Shown: positions 48,429 through 57,530 of the stretch, in pieces
How positions within the stretch are numbered: position 1 is the stretch's first letter
Layout of the letters: each line of letters starts with the position of its first letter
From: [Pasteurella] mairii
GTDB lineage: Bacteria > Pseudomonadota > Gammaproteobacteria > Enterobacterales > Pasteurellaceae
DNA length: 64,000 bases
Assembly: GCA_900454475.1 (NCBI GenBank)
Contig: UGSS01000002.1
Location: 2,189,605-2,253,604, forward strand
Direction: 5' to 3'
Notes under the pieces: model-generated
Seen by the model: the letters and a program-made list of their open reading frames with translations, nothing else
Databases searched by the model: none
What the model was told of the DNA's origin: nothing
Made by a program: the position numbers and the translations under genes

Positions 48429-48558
48429 CTCCTTAACTTAACTTAATTTGATTCGAGTTAAGGTTGCCAAAAACGCAATGGAAGTTTAATGAGAAATTCT
48501 ATTCAGAATTGAGAGAGTTTTTAGGAACACGTTCAAGGAAAAACCCTTTCCCTGAAAT

Positions 48559-48747
48559 TCAATATTGACTGCATTTCAAAAACGGGGATAGAAAATGGAA
48601 TCCTAACGCCAACATACCTCCTCCTAACATAAAATAAACACTGCTCCAAAGGTATTGGCGAGGCTCTCGAAAGAGATGCGTAATCCCCACAAACGTATTC
48701 ATACCACACATCATAATTAAAATGATACTCAGATAAAATGACGTCAT
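48559..48747 (-). CDS. Small ICE membrane protein (62 aa)
   Basis: MTSFYLSIILIMMCGMNTFVGITHLFREPRQYLWSSVYFMLGGGMLALGFHF... has two hydrophobic helices. GGAGTGTTTT lies upstream of ATG 48747. No family recognised. It precedes the RAQPRD gene and is probably the first gene of that transcription unit. Confidence 0.55.
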   Translation of the reverse strand: MTSFYLSIILIMMCGMNTFVGITHLFREPRQYLWSSVYFMLGGGMLALGFHFLSPFLKCSQY

Positions 48748-48857
48748 AAAACACTCCACGTAATAAAATTGGTGTTTATTATTTCAGTCATACCATAAAA
48801 ATCCCTAATCACATTAAAAATGAGAGATTATAGATTTTTTACTTCATCTCCATTATA

Positions 48858-49193
48858 ATGGTCTTTCAATGTAATACCACGGAGAAAAATTATATTATAG
48901 CACTTACGAATTCTTCTATCAGTTTTAGAACAGTTGAGCGAACCAAATCAGAAGCCTATCAGGTTATTGAACAATATGGACTTACGCCATCACAAGTATT
49001 CAATATGTTTTTAGCTCAAATTGCCAAGACTCGCTCTATCCCTATTGATTTGAATTATCTTCGTCCAAATAAAGAAACCCTAGCAGCTATGGATGAATTA
49101 GATAGTGGTAACGCAGAGAGTTTCTTTATTGAAGCGAGTGAAAATTACTCACCTGAAGCATTTACAAAACGTATTCTTAATGGTGGTCAATAA
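48858..49193 (+). CDS. RelB/DinJ-type antitoxin with displaced start
   Basis: The family core is [43 protein letters not shown]. The natural DinJ N-terminus should start just before ALTNSS, but the codon after GGAGAAAAATTATATT is ATA, not ATG. Translation would need a weak start or the in-frame ATG at 48858, which adds an unusual N-terminus. The C-terminal part is intact, and its stop overlaps the toxin ATG. Confidence 0.7.
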   Translation: MVFQCNTTEKNYIIALTNSSISFRTVERTKSEAYQVIEQYGLTPSQVFNMFLAQIAKTRSIPIDLNYLRPNKETLAAMDELDSGNAESFFIEASENYSPEAFTKRILNGGQ

Positions 49194-49499
49194 TGTCAGC
49201 GAAGCCATTAAAAGTGAGCTATTCAAAACAGTTTGTAAAGGATTTAACTGATTTAGCTAAACGCTCCCCCAATGTGTTAATTGGATCCAAATACATTACT
49301 GCAATAAACGGTTTATTAAATCGCTTACCGTTGCCCGAAAACTATCAAGATCACGCATTAAGTTGGAGAATGGAAAGGTTATCGAGATTGTCATATTCAG
49401 GGTGATTTAGTACTGATTTACCAATACGTTACACACAATGAATTTGATGAATTGAAATTTGCTCGTTTAAATACTCACTCGCAAACTGCTTTAAAATAG
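49193..49499 (+). pseudogene. YafQ/RelE-type toxin, frameshifted
   Basis: [29 protein letters not shown]... is a YafQ start. At about 49362 an extra A (TTAAGTTGG) shifts the frame and a stop follows at 49405. Removing it restores GEWKGYRDCHIQGDLVLIYQYVTHNEFDELKFARLNTHSQTALK, including the catalytic region. The toxin is therefore inactivated, and the adjoining antitoxin has also lost its usual start. Confidence 0.85.
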
Positions 49500-49671
49500 A
49501 GTAATTCGGGGACAGGACGAGATTTATTATTGCCTTTTTTCTCTGCCAACAATTTACTTGAGATGGAGTTATAGTATGATCATATTCCGCCATAAAATCA
49601 GCAAATGCCGGAATATCATGAGAGAAAGGCGTAAGCCGAAATAACTTTGCAAAAATTGTATTTTTATCCAT
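49429..49671 (-). CDS. Hypothetical protein antisense to the toxin tail
   Basis: A frame of 80 aa from ATG 49671 (MDKNTIFAKLFRLTPFSHDIPAFADFMAEYDHTITPSQVNCWQRKK...). The N-terminal part reads as plausible protein. The last 24 codons overlap the dead toxin gene. No family recognised. The remaining 200 bp up to 49888 are AT-rich with no visible gene. Confidence 0.35.
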   Translation of the reverse strand: MDKNTIFAKLFRLTPFSHDIPAFADFMAEYDHTITPSQVNCWQRKKAIINLVLSPNYSILKQFASEYLNEQISIHQIHCV

Positions 49672-49888
49672 AGTAATAAAGAACATAATTAGATTTTTCT
49701 TGATTATACGCCTTTAAAATCACCCTATAAACCACTAAACAACGAATAGGCGATTTATTATTTTTTTATAATTCCTATCAGCGTTTTCTAAATTTCAACA
49801 AAATGCACGCCATACAAGCGAGATAAATAAACATTAAGAAATTATCTTAAAAATTTTGCTAATTCAGGTATCATACTCGCAACTTGTA

Positions 49889-50575
49889 TCATAAGTATTT
49901 TTTAAAGCTCGCTGCGGTAATGCAAATAGACAAGCCAAATAAAAATGCGGCAGGAATTAAAATGATATTCGGGTAAACTGAAACAGGAATGGACAGGTAA
50001 AGAATCCAAGAACCTATCATCACGGGTTTAATATAGCGTCTTGCATGGTGATACAAAAAACTTGACTCTCTTCCAGAGCCAAATTTACGTAAATCACGTA
50101 TCATTAAGCCCTCTGTCAAGCCTGCAAAGGCGGCTAATAAAAACAAGGGACTTGTAAAGACAATAACAATAAGTCGCACCACAAAAGTAATGGACACATA
50201 AATAATCGACTCTAAATACGCTCGCGTATAATGGTAAATTAGGTATTCCCAGTCACCGTGTTTAATAGGTGACTGTAACCAAGGCTGAAATCCTGTTTTC
50301 ACAAACAGCCAATCATGTAAGGTAAGGGTAACGGTATTAGCAAGCTCACTCGGTGAATACCCCAAAAGACTGCGTGTTGCACTTTCTGAAATCCAACCTA
50401 ATTCCTGAATCATCATCTTTTGGCTATGGAGATGACCTTGTTCAGACCAAATAAAGGCAATCCCTAACCATTCAAAGAGAATGCTTAATAGAAGGGAAAT
50501 AAACAACGCGGCTAACAATGCTGAGACAGTATGACAAGGTCCTTGTTTCTTGCTTTGGGCTACTTTTTCACTCAC
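49889..50575 (-). CDS. ICE membrane protein TIGR03747 (DUF4400)
   Basis: A 228-aa protein with four helices, starting in LLAALFISLLLSILFEWLGIAF and ending in IKPVMIGSWILYLSIPVSVYPNIILIPAAFLFGLS. The motif AAFAGLTEGLMIRDLRKFGSGRESSFLYHHARR is the TIGR03747 signature. It follows traD by one small gene and overlaps it, so it is in the traD operon. Confidence 0.87.
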   Translation of the reverse strand: MSEKVAQSKKQGPCHTVSALLAALFISLLLSILFEWLGIAFIWSEQGHLHSQKMMIQELGWISESATRSLLGYSPSELANTVTLTLHDWLFVKTGFQPWLQSPIKHGDWEYLIYHYTRAYLESIIYVSITFVVRLIVIVFTSPLFLLAAFAGLTEGLMIRDLRKFGSGRESSFLYHHARRYIKPVMIGSWILYLSIPVSVYPNIILIPAAFLFGLSICITAASFKKYL

Positions 50576-50910
50576 TGCAAGGCTTCCTTATGAGATAAAT
50601 GGCAATGAATAAGGGCATAGCCTTGCTCATTTTTCGTTGAAACCAAATAAAAGTAAGTTTGCTGCTTTGCTATATCCTCTGTGCCTAAAGGTACATCACT
50701 GGCAGTCCATAGCGATATGCCTTCATCAGCATACTTGGTTGCAAATTGATGTACTGAATCTTGACTGTCGACCCACTTATTCAAATAAGGCTCAAAATAA
50801 AAAAGTAGCTCTTCCGAATTCGGTAATGCGCAAGAGACAACAAAATCTGCCTCAAAATCAATGTATTGATTAGGTAAATCTAATAAATTGGTTTCATTTT
50901 CAAAAGTCAT
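50572..50910 (-). CDS. Hypothetical protein between traD and TIGR03747
   Basis: A 112-aa soluble protein, MTFENETNLLDLPNQYIDFEADFVVSCALPNSEELLFYFEPYLNKWVDSQ... It overlaps both neighbours by 4 nt, so it is translationally coupled to the coupling-protein gene. GI-type elements carry a small gene here. Its function is not known to me. Confidence 0.65.
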   Translation of the reverse strand: MTFENETNLLDLPNQYIDFEADFVVSCALPNSEELLFYFEPYLNKWVDSQDSVHQFATKYADEGISLWTASDVPLGTEDIAKQQTYFYLVSTKNEQGYALIHCHLSHKEALQ

Positions 50911-53138
50911 TCTTCTTCTCCTAACTCATCTTCGGTAACGATTTGACTGACAGGTTCTCCGTCGTCCTCTTCTGGCATATCAATATCGCATCCCCAATCC
51001 ACATCTGCTTTGGCTATTCTTTCTTCAGCAATCATCTCTTCAAATGAGCTCGCAATCTCTTTTGATGGGGTATATTCCTTGAAAGCAGGCTCCCACCAAT
51101 TTGCTGCCATATGATAATGTTTTTGCATTTTTTCCAAAAGCTCTTGCATTGAGGCAGGAATAATGTCCTCTTTATCTAGTGCTGGTAAAGGCATTCGTAC
51201 TTTATATAATGTACTCCCGTTCATCAGAATAAACGCCTGTCCTTTTGGTAAGTTGGTAACACTCGCTACATCTAATAACGGCACCTCTTTTTGTGAGATA
51301 CGTTCGCCCGTATTGGAGGTAAACGCCTTATCATCATCAGGATTGCTCGAATCCGTAAAGCTTGATGTTACCATACTCTGCAAAATCGTCACTTTATGCA
51401 GTTGATCGGTTAATAATTTTGCAGTGGCTGGGGATTTGACCCGAAACATAATCAAGGTATTAAAATTACCAATGGTTTGTTCCGCTTTGGCGCGATTACC
51501 TAAACGGGCTTCAATATCAGCAATGGTTTGAGTATAAGCGGTGACCTGCATTCCTGCCCCACGACCTTTATTGATAAGGGGGATAAATTCATCCCCCATT
51601 AGCTCATTAAACTCATCACAATGTAAATTGATTTTAACAGGTTTATTTGATCTACTGAATGCCTCAGGCAATCCTTCATTCACACCGTGCTTATAAATAT
51701 GCCCAGCCATTGAAACAAGATCGGCAAACATACTATTGCCCACCGCTGCCGCGACCGTGGCATCAGATAAGGCATCTAGCCCTACATACACAATACCACG
51801 CTTACGAATCACCTCTTCCCAATCAAAAATAGGTCGATCATCATTGATATCAGTATAATCCGGTGATAATAACTCTTCAACTTTCCCGGTAGTCAATTTT
51901 TCCAATAATGGTAAGAGTGATGCCACAATTTTATCAAAATAAGTTTTATCATAACGTACTGCTGTCGCAAGCCCCTCAAGAACAGGATCGAAGATTTTAT
52001 TTTCTAAAATATATTGGTTGATCACCCAAATCAGTGGACGGTCTTTCATCCCAAAGGATAAATTTTTTACATCAACGCCTGCAGCAATCGTTGACAGCTG
52101 TGACCAAATTGCAGGATCTCGGGCATCAAAGTAGGTTTTGGCGTAATTAAGAAAAAGGGAATCAATATTTTGTACAAAACGAGAAATTTGCGAATAATTG
52201 GGACGCTCGCCCATTTCAACCAGTGCTCTTGCGACAATATTCACAAAACGCCAAGCAAATTCTTTAAATGCGGCTGAATTACCTGCGCCACTTAACTGCC
52301 CTGAAATCCTTCCTGCGACCTCTGAAACCCGCCCGAAGCGACCAATGGGGTTATAACGTGCCGACTTTTCAGGATAGCCAAGATGAAACATATAAAATTC
52401 CTTATCACGTCCTGCACGTTTCGCTTCGGCATACATCCGTTTTAACATATCTGGATCGCCTTTAGGGTCAAAAAAGACGACCACTTCACGCTCTGCTTGT
52501 GTTTTTCCTCGATGAATATCTTGTGTTACCAAAACTTCTGCAAAACGGGTTTTTCCCACTCCCGTTGTGCCAAATACAGCAGTATGCCCACCACGCGAAT
52601 TTAATGGCTGCATCACATCCATTTCATTAAGCTCAATACCGTGAATCGCAGGAATACCTTCAACAGGTGGCAATGGTCTCACGGGATTAAAGCGAGAGTC
52701 CGAGGTCGTGAGTTTGGTAATAAAATTATCGTGGTGTTTTTCATATTCTCTTGCTCGATTAAAGAGTTTAGAAGGGCGGAGATATTTTTTCCCTTCTGCT
52801 GAAAAGCAATCATACAACCGTTGAGTATGTTCAGGCTGCCATTCAAACCCACGACCAAGAAATAAAAATTTCTGACTAACAGGAATTTGACGACTAGTCA
52901 GTGCATAATAAGGTAATCGTTTTAAATTACGATGGTAACATACAATACGCCATCCTTGTCGAAAACGAAGATAACTGATCCCCCCAAATCCAACCGCGAG
53001 TCCATAACCAATCATGGGGTTTAAAGCGAGTGACCAAGGTGCCATAGCACAAATATACGCACAAGCAGCGTGAACCCCAGCGGGATAAAATTCCACAGGT
53101 GGACGCAGTAGCCCTTCTAATAAATACTTAGATGCCAT
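50907..53138 (-). CDS. traD: Type IV coupling protein TraD, TIGR03743 family
   Basis: At 743 aa this is the VirD4/TraD ATPase that brings relaxosome DNA to the channel. It has N-terminal helices, Walker A FGTTGVGKTRFAE, Walker B INLHCDEFNELM, and the SXT_TraD-type layout (EVVVFFDPKGDPDMLKRMYAEAKRAGR). An acidic C-terminal tail (DIDMPEEDDGEPVSQ... ELGEEE) may bind partners. It shares its start with the TIGR03765 stop. Confidence 0.92.
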   Translation of the reverse strand: MASKYLLEGLLRPPVEFYPAGVHAACAYICAMAPWSLALNPMIGYGLAVGFGGISYLRFRQGWRIVCYHRNLKRLPYYALTSRQIPVSQKFLFLGRGFEWQPEHTQRLYDCFSAEGKKYLRPSKLFNRAREYEKHHDNFITKLTTSDSRFNPVRPLPPVEGIPAIHGIELNEMDVMQPLNSRGGHTAVFGTTGVGKTRFAEVLVTQDIHRGKTQAEREVVVFFDPKGDPDMLKRMYAEAKRAGRDKEFYMFHLGYPEKSARYNPIGRFGRVSEVAGRISGQLSGAGNSAAFKEFAWRFVNIVARALVEMGERPNYSQISRFVQNIDSLFLNYAKTYFDARDPAIWSQLSTIAAGVDVKNLSFGMKDRPLIWVINQYILENKIFDPVLEGLATAVRYDKTYFDKIVASLLPLLEKLTTGKVEELLSPDYTDINDDRPIFDWEEVIRKRGIVYVGLDALSDATVAAAVGNSMFADLVSMAGHIYKHGVNEGLPEAFSRSNKPVKINLHCDEFNELMGDEFIPLINKGRGAGMQVTAYTQTIADIEARLGNRAKAEQTIGNFNTLIMFRVKSPATAKLLTDQLHKVTILQSMVTSSFTDSSNPDDDKAFTSNTGERISQKEVPLLDVASVTNLPKGQAFILMNGSTLYKVRMPLPALDKEDIIPASMQELLEKMQKHYHMAANWWEPAFKEYTPSKEIASSFEEMIAEERIAKADVDWGCDIDMPEEDDGEPVSQIVTEDELGEEE

Positions 53139-53659
53139 TATTGTGAAACTCCTGTTTCAGTAATCAGTGCAGGATAATGGTTCAGTTTCAAACGTCGACT
53201 TAAATCGTCTGCTGCGGTCGGTAATAATGGTAAATTCGGAGCAAGTTGACGTAGTTCAGACAATTCCTCAAGGGTTGCCACGTTCACGACTAAACCGACC
53301 GCATGATTTGCTAATAACATTTCATAATGCTGCGTAAGCCATTGACGGGAAAGCTTATCTGTCCCCACTAAGAAAAGTGGTGACATTCCCGTGAGATCAA
53401 GTGCAATAGGGGAGACCTTACCAGGAGTTAAACGATGTGATACCACGGGGAGCATATCTGCTTCGCTAATGGTATCAGGTATTGCATTCGGGAAATTGGA
53501 GGTATTTTCATCAGCTCCAGGCTGAATGCCCTCGTAAAAACGCACCGCACTTTCACCGCCTAAATCAGCGATAACTGTCAAGGTAGCAAAAGCGGAATAG
53601 GAGGACAGAGAGCTAAGTAACATTAATATGAATAATTTTTTCATCATTTTCTTGTTCAT
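53138..53659 (-). CDS. ICE protein TIGR03765 (PFL_4695 family)
   Basis: A 173-aa exported protein with signal FILMLLSSLSSYSAFA, then LTVIADLGGESAVRFYEGI, LPVVSHRLTPGKV and LFLVGTDKLSRQWLTQHYEMLLANHAVGLVVNVATLEEL. This is the TIGR03765 pattern. It lies directly before traD, as in other GI-type elements. Confidence 0.87.
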   Translation of the reverse strand: MNKKMMKKLFILMLLSSLSSYSAFATLTVIADLGGESAVRFYEGIQPGADENTSNFPNAIPDTISEADMLPVVSHRLTPGKVSPIALDLTGMSPLFLVGTDKLSRQWLTQHYEMLLANHAVGLVVNVATLEELSELRQLAPNLPLLPTAADDLSRRLKLNHYPALITETGVSQ

Positions 53660-53672
53660 TTTATTATTCTCA

Positions 53673-54350
53673 TCAAAAAGTTGTGGGAGGGGAAATCCAC
53701 ACGATTTGATTATCCGTTGACGTAATCCATATCACCTCTTGCTCACGTTGATGAGGCGCATTGGCAAGGTATTTATGGGTTTGATAGCGTCCTTTTTGAT
53801 AAGCAATAAAACTGCTGACACTCATTCCTTTTTTCATGCCATTTAAGCGCATATTTTTTATATCTTCGGCAGTGGATTGCCCAAGTAAGGCGCGATGTAA
53901 CCCTTCTACACCAAGGTTATGGGCAAGATAGAGATGTTCATCAGTTGGCTTAATACCTCGTAGTGCAAACTGCTCTAAATGCCAACGGGCTAATAAGGCT
54001 GTGGCGAAGGTATTTATGCGTTGATGATACCGGGGATCTGAACGCGTACCTCGATTAGAAGTTGTAATTAATCGCATTCCGATGGCTTTTCCTTGGCTGC
54101 TTCTGGCTAACCAATTCCACGTTTTTTGCGTAAACTGCCCAACACCTAATGCGCCTGTCGGCGAACGTTTTCCATACCAGCCATCTTCCATTTTAATGAG
54201 ACCGCGTAACATTGATTCACTCACTCGGTAACGTTGAGCGGATTCTTTGATATAACCATCAATTTCTTGACCAAAACCGTTAAAGGCTTGAGCAGAAATA
54301 ATACAGGCACTCCACAGAAAAATACCTACTAATAGACGAGAGCCTGCCAT
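53673..54350 (-). CDS. Lytic transglycosylase (SLT domain) of the conjugation system
   Basis: A 225-aa exported SLT-type enzyme: signal LLVGIFLWSACIISAQAF, then RYRVSESMLRGLIKMEDGWYGKRSPTGALGVGQFTQKTW, with a likely catalytic Glu in IKMEDG. It opens peptidoglycan locally for the mating channel (VirB1-like). The ATG at 54350 lies inside the end of the TIGR03759 gene (22-nt overlap). Confidence 0.85.
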   Translation of the reverse strand: MAGSRLLVGIFLWSACIISAQAFNGFGQEIDGYIKESAQRYRVSESMLRGLIKMEDGWYGKRSPTGALGVGQFTQKTWNWLARSSQGKAIGMRLITTSNRGTRSDPRYHQRINTFATALLARWHLEQFALRGIKPTDEHLYLAHNLGVEGLHRALLGQSTAEDIKNMRLNGMKKGMSVSSFIAYQKGRYQTHKYLANAPHQREQEVIWITSTDNQIVWISPPTTF

Positions 54351-55084
54351 TGTCCGTCCTGTTGAATTTGAAACGCAGCGGGCATTTTGCCATTCCCATA
54401 CTGCAACCAATAGCCTGTATCGTGATTTAAGGTAATTAACCGTTTTTTCACTTTAATTGGATCAATTTGATGCATCTTTGCCCACTCTCGAATCGCCTTA
54501 TCATTTCCTCCGACGATATAAATATCGACAGGGGTGTTATTACCTACATGAGAAAGAATACGCCCCACATCAGCCTCGCATTTTGCACAATTGTCTAAAC
54601 GGGTAAAATAAATCACCCGCCCAGCCGATTGAGAAATATGAGGTTCAACTTCAAAAGGCAATTCATTAGGATAAAGTTTGGCAAAGGCTTTGTCATAAGC
54701 ACGTTGGAATGCAAGTTCCCGCTCAACGCGCTCATACATCTTACGCGCGAGCATTTCGGCATACCGTGTTCGTTCTGCATCCGTTTTAGCCTCAATACCC
54801 AACGTGGTTAAGGGATCAAGATTAGGCGACCATATTCCTCGCTCACCTTTTTGTAATTCAAGGTAACGTTGCCACTCTTCTGTAGTAAGTCCCCATTCTT
54901 GGGCATTCTGTTGCAAGTCTGATTGAGTGAGGGAGTGTGTATCTAGCGGCTTTTCAATCGTTTTCGTGTGGGTTGATGTCGCTGAAAGTAAGGATGAATT
55001 GCGATTTAAGGAATCGGCATTTCCATTAAACGAAATCCCTATTCCCAATATTGACAATGAAACCCACTGAGTCAATTTATTCAT
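54329..55084 (-). CDS. ICE protein TIGR03759 (PFL_4693 family)
   Basis: A 251-aa exported protein. The conserved region is EWGLTTEEWQRYLELQKGERGIWSPNLDPLTTLGIEAKTDAERTRYAEMLARKMYERVERELAFQRAYD. A C-terminal thioredoxin-like part follows (RVIYFTRLDNCAKCEADVGRIL, with a CAKC pair). It overlaps pilL upstream by 8 nt and the transglycosylase downstream. Confidence 0.88.
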   Translation of the reverse strand: MNKLTQWVSLSILGIGISFNGNADSLNRNSSLLSATSTHTKTIEKPLDTHSLTQSDLQQNAQEWGLTTEEWQRYLELQKGERGIWSPNLDPLTTLGIEAKTDAERTRYAEMLARKMYERVERELAFQRAYDKAFAKLYPNELPFEVEPHISQSAGRVIYFTRLDNCAKCEADVGRILSHVGNNTPVDIYIVGGNDKAIREWAKMHQIDPIKVKKRLITLNHDTGYWLQYGNGKMPAAFQIQQDGQWQALVY

Positions 55085-55721
55085 TGATCACCTCAGTCTC
55101 AGTTGTGGTTGAAATGATTTCGACACGTTTGGTTTCCACATCAATGGGCTTATCGCGAGGTTTAAAACATACTGTACGATTAAGCTCATTTAACGTCATA
55201 TAGTATGCTGGACCTGCCAACATTTGGAGGGCCTCACGAAGTTTGAGTGGTCCAAATTGCTGATGAATTTTAGGGAGCGGTAACGAAAATAGCGATGCGG
55301 TTTGATTAAAATAAGAGCCGGCACAAAGACGCAATCCTGTTCCTGACAAGGTACGAGTTAAACCTTGTTCAACGGTTAACACATTGGAGCTTTTTTTCTT
55401 TGGTAACATATTTACGGTGACCATCTGTTCCAGTAAATACTTCTGTCCTTCCTCTGGTGAGGTATTAACTAGCGTATAGCGCCCTTGACGCACAATTTGG
55501 GTTACCGGCTCCGGATCATCAGCATACCGATAAATATCCGGCACAATAGTTTGTTCTGTGATAACTGGCAATGGCTTAATACTTTCAGAGACAGAACCTG
55601 CTGCCGGCAATGGATAGGTTTCCACGTTGGATACTGTCTCTTTTTTCGGATGTTGAGAACATCCAGTTAAGGCAAGACAAAGCACACTAGCGATTGAAAG
55701 AGAGAGGCCTATTTTTTTCAT
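55077..55721 (-). CDS. pilL: PilL-like lipoprotein (TIGR03748), start of the T4SS cluster
   Basis: A 214-aa lipoprotein with lipobox ALTGC. Family motifs include PDIYRYADDPEPVTQIVRQGRYTLVNTSPEEGQKYLLEQMVTV and AGSYFNQTASLFSLPLPKIHQQFGPLKLREALQMLAG. The PilL N-terminal-like family is found at the head of PFGI-1/ICEHin1056 transfer regions. ATG 55721 is chosen because the signal peptide starts there with GGGGAAGAAAA upstream. Confidence 0.84.
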   Translation of the reverse strand: MKKIGLSLSIASVLCLALTGCSQHPKKETVSNVETYPLPAAGSVSESIKPLPVITEQTIVPDIYRYADDPEPVTQIVRQGRYTLVNTSPEEGQKYLLEQMVTVNMLPKKKSSNVLTVEQGLTRTLSGTGLRLCAGSYFNQTASLFSLPLPKIHQQFGPLKLREALQMLAGPAYYMTLNELNRTVCFKPRDKPIDVETKRVEIISTTTETEVINE

Positions 55722-55871
55722 TTTTCTTCCCCAAAGTAGCAATTAACGTTCGTATTACTATGGAGAAGATAAGAAGGAAGTGGAATAATTTTTTATTTAG
55801 GCAATAGAAATAAATACCGAAAAATGATGAGTATGGTATTTTATATTAGAACGATATGGTGAGGAGGAATA

Positions 55872-56048
55872 ATGAAAATTTATAAACTAAGCATAAATAC
55901 CCAAAAAGAATATCACATAGGAAATAATTCTGAACAATTTGAAATGCTTACACAACGAAAATCTCCCTATTATCAAAATAATCCAAAAGGTATATTAACC
56001 GCCTATGCAATTTGTCCTGGTTGTAATGCCAATAAACTTATTGAGTAA
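55872..56048 (+). CDS. Small CxxC protein (58 aa)
   Basis: MKIYKLSINTQKEYHIGNNSEQFEMLTQRKSPYYQ... ends TAYAICPGCNANKLIE with one CPGC pair near the C-terminus, perhaps half of a dimeric zinc site. GAGGAGGAATA gives an almost perfect ribosome site, and TATATT (about 55841) could be its -10. It is divergent from pilL across 150 bp. No family recognised. Confidence 0.55.
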   Translation: MKIYKLSINTQKEYHIGNNSEQFEMLTQRKSPYYQNNPKGILTAYAICPGCNANKLIE

Positions 56049-56066
56049 TAAAAAGCGATGGGCAGC

Positions 56067-56513
56067 TTAGTGTTGATACCAATAGTCAAAATCTGCATAA
56101 CGCCCCGCTAATCTTAACCAAAAATTTATGGGTAACATAGGAATTTCCCCCTCAATTTCTAATTTTTTAAGGGTATCCAAAAACAGGGTAATAGGAAACG
56201 TAAAACGGGAAACCGTTTTTTTGGGAGAAAATGAGGTTAGATCAAAGTATTTTTTCTGTATCAGAAAAGCAAAATTTTCATCACAATAATTGCATTGAAA
56301 GGCGATATGATAAGCGGGATCAATACGTACATACCAAGGTGAATAGATGTAAGGTTGATGTCGAGAAGACTCAATAGCATAAACAACTTGTTTAATCCAT
56401 TGACTAGGAATATTAGGGACAAATCCTTTCTCTTTTAACCAAATGAGGCTTTATATCATCTCTTTTAAAGATAAACTAAATAAGTCGTTGTGATGATGAA
56501 ACAAAATTTCCAC
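56067..56513 (-). pseudogene. Hypothetical ICE gene with one nonsense codon
   Basis: GTG at 56513 follows a strong GAGGAGTACTACC site. The frame reads VEILFHHHNDLFSLSLKEMI, then TAA at 56451-56453 (codon 21), then 127 clean codons (SLIWLKEKGFVPNIPSQWIKQ... FDYWYQH), including a CNYC pair. Only this one change breaks it, so decay is recent or the stop is read through. Family unknown. Confidence 0.7.
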
Positions 56514-56644
56514 GGTAGTACTCCTCAATAACGGTGATAACAATCTTTCACTATACGGGAGAATTTTGCTAAACAAATCAGAAATTCATTTTTGCCAATG
56601 ATTAAAATAAGGGAAAGAGCAAAAATCACTCAAAAATGATGATA

Positions 56645-56676
56645 AAAAACCCGTTTATTAAATAATAAACGGGTTA
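56645..56676. terminator. Terminator of the second minus-strand accessory operon
   Basis: ACCCGTTTATTA / TAATAAACGGGT stem with a 2-4-nt loop, flanked by an A-run that becomes a T-run on the minus strand. Confidence 0.8.
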
Positions 56677-56691
56677 GTGAGTTAATTAACG

Positions 56692-56764
56692 TTAATATAA
56701 TGTGGATTTTATGTCTTCCACTTTTGCCATAAACTCATCAAGCGTGTTAATTGCTTCACCGTTA
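56692..56764 (-). pseudogene. Start-less remnant of a small accessory gene
   Basis: The frame ends LNGEAINTLDEFMAKVEDIKSTLY and stop. It follows a complete three-part leader and RBS (GGAGAAACACT), but where other leaders have ATG the sequence reads TTAACGG. The start codon and probably the 5' part of the gene are deleted. Confidence 0.5.
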
Positions 56765-56826
56765 AGTGTTTCTCCTAATAATCAATTAGAGAGAAGCACC
56801 CCTAAAGGGAAGTATTTCCCTCTAGG
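56765..56826 (-). promoter_or_regulatory. Three-part RBS-mimic leader without a start codon
   Basis: RBS arm GGAGAAACACT (56765-56775), anti-RBS GTGCTTCTCTC (56789-56799), and an upstream hairpin CCCTAGAGGGAAATAC / TTCCCTTTAGG (56800-56826). Confidence 0.6.
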
Positions 56827-56885
56827 GTTAAGTGGTGTACGGGTGAACAAAGTGCGGTGCGATTGCAACACACTTTTTCGATAAA

Positions 56886-57530
56886 TTACGCCCAAAGCAA
56901 GGTGGCTAATTCCACTTTTTTTGCCAATTCATTGACTTTTTTCTTGGCATAAGTCAGTGAATAGTTATGTTCGCGTTTTTCAGGATTATCCTTTAACTCT
57001 TGATAATTTTCCTTGGCTTGAGCCAATTTAAACTCAAAGAATTCAAGGCTTTCCGGCATGGATAAATCAATTTTATCCGCCATGGACTCCCAATACGCAA
57101 TTTTGCTTTCGTAGCTTTCAGCCTTATGCATTTCTGCAACCGATTTATCCATCCGTCTGGCATTTCGCTCAATTAAAGCACGGTGACGTTTTTCACTATG
57201 ATGACCTATTTTAATCGGTTCACCGAGACTTAAAAACTCACGTCCTTCATTAGCGGCTTCGTAATATTGTTGACTACGTTTCATGGCATTATCCGCATAA
57301 CCTTGGTAACGTTCAGCTTTTTGTGCTGCTCGCACTTGGCTATTCATCCCATCACAACGAGTAAATGAATAAAAATAGAAGTCATCTTGTTGCTTCACAA
57401 GGTTACAGATTTCTACTTCCGTTTCATTTCCGTATTTACTTGTCAATGTGATGATTTCGCCTTTGTCATGTGGTTCAGGACATTTCGCCAAAAACACGTT
57501 TGGGACAAATTTCGCATAAGTGTTAAACAT
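56886..57530 (-). CDS. DUF3560-family protein
   Basis: A 214-aa protein whose centre matches DUF3560: KAERYQGYADNAMKRSQQYYEAANEGREFLSLGEPIKIGHHSEKRHRALIERNARRMDKSV. Most of it is helical and charged. DUF3560 proteins occur on plasmids and ICEs near ardC-like genes, and their function is unknown. The start at 57530 is set by AGGAGAATATCTT in a three-part leader. Confidence 0.82.
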   Translation of the reverse strand: MFNTYAKFVPNVFLAKCPEPHDKGEIITLTSKYGNETEVEICNLVKQQDDFYFYSFTRCDGMNSQVRAAQKAERYQGYADNAMKRSQQYYEAANEGREFLSLGEPIKIGHHSEKRHRALIERNARRMDKSVAEMHKAESYESKIAYWESMADKIDLSMPESLEFFEFKLAQAKENYQELKDNPEKREHNYSLTYAKKKVNELAKKVELATLLWA

